DNA from: Amorphophallus konjac
Lineage: Eukaryota; Streptophyta; Magnoliopsida; Alismatales; Araceae
Reading direction: 5' to 3'
Length of the DNA stretch: 64,000 nucleotides
Assembly (NCBI GenBank): GCA_022559845.1
Contig: CM040125.1
Coordinates: 330,095,829 to 330,159,828, forward strand
Positions within the stretch are counted from its first letter, which is position 1; every line of letters starts with the position of its first letter. Below the pieces are notes generated by a model. The model was not told where the DNA came from and made no database searches. It saw nothing but the letters and a program-made list of their open reading frames with translations. Both the position numbers and the translations under genes were made by a program. This document shows, piece by piece, positions 60,227 through 64,000 of this stretch.

Positions 60227-61475
60227 TGTTGAGTCTCTCCAGGTGATTTTGATGATAACAAAACCCCGGTATTACAAACTAAGTAATAACTTGCTTAAAC
60301 CACTCTCAAAGCCATCCTTAATCAAACAAATGCCTAAATCTACCATGCTTCAAGAAATGCCCAGGCTAAGTTCAACCAACTCATATTGATTGGAACAAGA
60401 TGTGGTCATAAAATAAATTGTTCACTTTTTCTCCACGAGGATGAAGCATCTATCAATGGTTTTTTAATCCCAAAAGTCTCCAGACATCCTTGGAATTATG
60501 GATCTGTGTCTTGGCTTGTCCTTGATCATCCAAGTTATATAAAAACATCTCTTGGGGGAAAGAAACCCTAATTAGTTAAGGGAGATCAAAGGGGGCTGCC
60601 AAGGGAGAAAGAGGGCTGCTACTGTAGCTCCGTGAACAGTGCTATGTCCAAGAGTTCTTCATCCAAGAGCAAGGTTTTCAAGATCATGTACAAGTCATTC
60701 AAGTGAAAATCAAGCTAAGGAGCAAGCTTCATCCAAAACAATCTTCATCCACTAAGGGGGAGCTTTAATTTGAAGTTTTCTTTTATGTTTGTCCTTACAT
60801 CCTTCATCAAGCTTCAAGTGTGTGTTCTTGTAATATTCAAACACTTGTGTGTGTGTAGATCTACCAACATCCGTGTTTGTGTGTGTGTGTTTCTTTTCTT
60901 CTTCATATTTCTTTGTGATTCAGTGCTTGTGCACCTTTGTGGGAGTTTCGAACTCACACAAGTGTGTGTGTGTGTTTTGATCTTGTAACCCTTTACAAGA
61001 TAGTGTGTGAATCCTCACAGATCGTGAGGGGTGGACGTAGATGGCCGTCGTTGCATCCGAACCACCTAAATATTGTTGTCTCGTGTGGTTTGATCCTTTT
61101 CTCCTATCTCCATTCTATGCATGCTTGCATAGTTAAATTATTTGCATCTGCTGATTTTTTTCGTTTAGATCTAGATTAATTGATCATTCTCTAATAGATC
61201 TCTGGTATATCAAAAGCTGGGTTCGGACCGACAAGGTTAGTCTTGTCAGAAAGATAACACCTTGCGTGAGAGAATCTTCAGATTTCGTAGCTCCGCCTAG
61301 TACCAAAGAGCTATTATAGTGGTTGATTTTGATAGATATATTCTCCTTTGCATCAGATTTAAATTGATAGTTACTATTTCATCATATAAATTTCAAATTG
61401 ATTAAAGCTTTCTTAAAATTTGTTATCACCCAATTCATCCCCCCCCTCTTGGGTGTCATTGATCGCGGGACTTCA
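60227..61475 (+). repeat. Solo copia (SIRE-like) LTR, 1249 bp, TSD ACACG
   Basis: It begins TGTTGAGTCTCTCCAGGTGA and ends GATCGCGGGACTTCA. It is flanked by ACACG at 60222-60226 and 61476-61480. It shares with the minus-strand copia LTRs the early TTTTGATGATAACAA block, the GTGGACGTAGATGGCCGTCG block near 61032 (reverse complement of the TACGTCCACCCCTCA block) and the terminal CTCTTGGGTGTCATTGATCG. TATA box at about 60535-60543. No primer site or interior is attached. Confidence 0.88.
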
Positions 61476-61609
61476 ACACGGGGTTTCGAAAGTCCGACAG
61501 ACAAAAACATGTGCAAACCACTAAACTCGATACGGGACCCATGAAAGTGATCTGAAACCAACGGATCTTGATCTGATAAATAATCTGACAAAATTCGGGG
61601 CGTTACATT

Positions 61610-62100
61610 TGGTCTCCTCCATTTTGGCGGGGATTGCTCCTACCTGGGAGTGCTTGAGATGGTGGCGGGAAATCCTGGAGTTTGTAAAGCCCTTGGGTAT
61701 TATTATTTCGCATATTATAGAGAAGCTAACCAAGTTGTCGATGCTTTAGCATCCTTCACTTGCCATAATCATGCCAACACGATTTTACACTCTTCTTCTG
61801 AGCTCTCAAGTACTTGTTTCGGTCCTCTTGTGGTAGATCGGCTGGGTCTAGTCTCTTTTCGGAACTCTTAGTAGGGGTCTTTTCCCCTTTTGTTTTCTTG
61901 GCATCATTGGCAGTTTGTTTCTCAGGGGTATGCCCCGTTGACGATGTATCTTTCATTCCTGTAATAAAAATTCTCTTGGGTCGCAGTGGTCACCTAAAGG
62001 AGTGAGCCCATTCCCCCCTTGGGGGGGGGGGGGGGAGTGCACTCGACCGGTTGCGGACCTACTGCCCCCTCTATTTTATTAAAAAAAAATTCATCTTGAA
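61610..62100 (+). pseudogene. LINE (L1-type) RNase H tail and 3' UTR
   Basis: A 73-residue frame ending at 61871 contains YYREANQVVDALASF. This is the conserved C-terminal motif of the RNase H domain in plant L1-type elements and related RNase H-like proteins (REANxVADALA). The following 230 bp fit a 3' UTR. A long G-run interrupts at about 62024-62037. The rest of the LINE is absent, a typical 5' truncation. Confidence 0.6.
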
Positions 62101-62130
62101 CTTTAGAAAAAATTCCTATCGTGTGGTGTT

Positions 62131-62769
62131 GAGAGCATGTCTCATCACACTTTGGCATCTACTTTTCAGTCTATTCCCACTTTGTTCCATTACATTACAC
62201 TTCATTTCATTCCATTCCATTCCACTCTGTGTCACTCCCTTACAAAGTAGACACCAAGGCGGGGTAACTATAAACACGCTAAATTTGACATCACATTGAG
62301 TAAATCTCATATCACACTATAATATCTCAAAGTGAACCTCAAATTGACTTATTTGAGTGGTTTTCCCTATTTTTCTCTATTATTCCCTTTCTTATAATTT
62401 TTTTCTAATTTTTTTATTTTTCTCCTATTTTTCTTTACTTTTTTCATTTTCTGACATTTTCCTTGATCACGTCACTCATGGTGGACACATTTAACTCAAA
62501 TCGTGATCATCACCCTAACCGCATTCAAGAAATCCATGTCATTTACACCTGATGTGATTCTTAAATTCATGCCTTCATTCTCAGATGTGATTCTTCAATT
62601 TGTGTCATGCCTCCATGATGTCTTTCAAGGGGTTACCTTCTATCTTTAGCTTTTTGTACTTCACATAGATAGCGACTCACTTTAAATGACATCTAATCAC
62701 CTAAACGCCTTTTATTCCAGCCTTTCCTGAATTTGAATTTCAAATTCCATCCAAACTGGGAGTTATTTG
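62131..62769 (+). mobile_element. Eroded Tat element end: 3' UTR and partial LTR
   Basis: 62131-62268 aligns with 58560-58711. An LTR-like sequence then starts at 62269 as TATAAACACGCTAAATTTGA, which corresponds to TGTAGACATGCCAAAATCGA with several C-to-T or G-to-A changes. After about 80 bp the similarity to 58712-60174 fades. Coverage ends where a copia LTR begins. A long T-rich tract spans 62380-62460. Confidence 0.65.
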
Positions 62770-64000
62770 TGTTGGGTCCGGGGCAACGATAATCAAGAGA
62801 CGGGGGTGAATTGATTGGCCCTCTAAATAATAATTTCCAAGTAATTAAGATCAACTGATGAACGATGGATAGATAAACAATTAATTCCTATGTGCCTAGA
62901 TGAACAAGGAACAAGATATAGCAATTTGGATTACGCTCTCAAAGCTCACTCGCGTGTGATTAGTAATGATGTGAATATGTATGTGTATGCAACGATGTAC
63001 CGAAACTTTGAATGGCGAATAACTAAAATAGATGAAATGCAAACCACAATCAAGCCACAATCAAACCACAAGGCACATCAATTTTTAAGGTGGTTCGGGA
63101 CCACGACGGGCTCCCTACGTCCACTCCTCACTCAACTGAGTGAGGCTTCACTGTTGTTAAAATAGCTCGGGGATAAATCCTCCCCCACACACAGAGCCAA
63201 GCTCCAACACACACACACAGGGTGACGCCTGCACAACCACATGGGAGAAAACTCCCAACCACACACGGGGAAAAATCCCCAAATCACACACAGATTTCCA
63301 CGGCACAAAACGATGCATAAGAGTCAACACAAACACTCGGAGAATCCACTCTCCAAACACCCACACATGATATTCGATCAGAAATGGGTAACACGTTCAT
63401 AAATAAATACAACACGCCCCAAATGAATTCCTAAGACGGAAACAAAGAACATATATGAAGTGTAAAGCTCCCCCTTCTCTAAACGATCCGAGTTCGTAGA
63501 TGGATGATTGCAATTTTAGCATCTTCTTATTCCTCTCTTCCAGCCGCTCCTCTTTCTCTTCTTCCACGATCTCCAGAAATGCCTTAGAGCAGATGAAATC
63601 CACCTTGGCTTCTTCTCCTTCTCTTCTTTCACCCTTTCTTCTCCTACAAGATAGAAAATGTTAGCTCTTAGGGTTCTTTCTCTCAAATTCGTAGTTAACA
63701 TATATATCTAACAAGCAGTGGCCAAAAGACCCATAAAACCCTTCAAAAGTGTGTTAAAAACAACCTAATAAGTCTAAGAACCTTTTGGGGGTATAATGGT
63801 AAAGTTTCAAATGGTTTTCAATGGGTTTAGAACACTTTCGAAATCACCATTCGGAAAGTGTCGACTCTTGGAGTCGACACTTGCATTCTGTGCAGGCAAA
63901 AATCACAAAAATAGAACCCAGGCAGACAAGAGTCAACTCTAGGAGTCGACTCTTGCTGGTTGCCCTCCTGGACATCACCCAGGCCAACAAGAGTCGACTC
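62770..64000 (-). repeat. Copia (SIRE-like) LTR, cut by window edge
   Basis: The plus strand begins TGTTGGGTCCGGGGCAACGA. It shares with the 23144 LTR the GGGGGTGAATTG start block, TTTTTAAGGTGGTTCGGGACC, CTCCCTACGTCCAC, CA-rich runs, and a palindrome cluster near 63855-64000. No primer site lies to its left, so this is the outer edge of a 3' or solo LTR. It is a related but distinct family. Confidence 0.82.
63855..64000. repeat. GTCGAC palindromes with GAG/CTC and GTG/CAC arms
   Basis: GTGTCGACTC, GAGTCGACAC, GAGTCAACTC, GAGTCGACTC and, at the edge, GAGTCGACTC. They are paired through TTGG or TAG, as in the 23144 family, but with different arm bases. Confidence 0.75.

Noticed and set aside
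62020..62040. G-run of about 14 bases as a functional quadruplex
   Set aside because: A single homopolymer run beside a LINE tail is more likely slippage or a sequencing weak spot. There is no supporting context.

Overview
This window is a retrotransposon-packed, gene-poor stretch of a flowering-plant nuclear genome. The evidence is the element lineages present: Ty3/gypsy of the Tat type with a second RNase H, Ty3/gypsy chromoviruses of the Tekay type with a C-terminal chromodomain, SIRE-like Ty1/copia LTRs, and an L1-type LINE tail. Two plant-specific transposon-associated genes (plant mobile domain, and a DUF7745-like gene) are also present. I see no rRNA, tRNA or convincing free-standing host gene. 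I cannot name the species.

The layout is a set of nested insertions. Tat element A (minus strand, 1-5207) is cut by the left window edge and shows its 5' LTR (3814-5207), primer-binding site, leader and broken gag. It abuts the interior of a related plus-strand Tat element B and probably inserted into it. Element B runs from 5208 (gag tail, protease, G-patch, RT, RNase H, second RNase H, integrase) to its putative 3' LTR at 58712-60174. It is interrupted three times. Tekay chromovirus 1 (10639-21319, plus strand) sits inside the integrase with TSD TTTAT. A SIRE-like copia composite (23144-41004, minus strand) has three LTRs and two gag-only interiors, with TSD CATCT. Tekay chromovirus 2 (46007-56447, minus strand) sits inside an antisense gene with TSD TGAGC. 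Between pol and the 3' LTR, element B carries two intron-containing antisense genes: a PMD-like gene (41411-44783) and a DUF7745-like gene (45413-57283, split by chromovirus 2).

Right of element B are a solo copia LTR (60227-61475, TSD ACACG), a LINE RNase H tail (about 61610-62100), the 3' end of another eroded Tat element (62131-62769), and a copia LTR that leaves the window (62770-64000).

Almost every coding region is broken, mostly by nonsense codons that fit C-to-T change. The only long intact frame is the gag of the second copia interior (36739-38142). The most unusual signal is a family of imperfect palindromes of about 20 bp (form ACGCCC-loop-GGGCGT). It recurs dozens of times at 27-34 bp spacing in LTRs and leaders of both Tat and Tekay elements, with arms that often co-vary. 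A second palindrome system, with core GTCGAC and family-specific arms, sits in the copia LTRs. All positions, identities and counts were read by eye, so small errors are possible.
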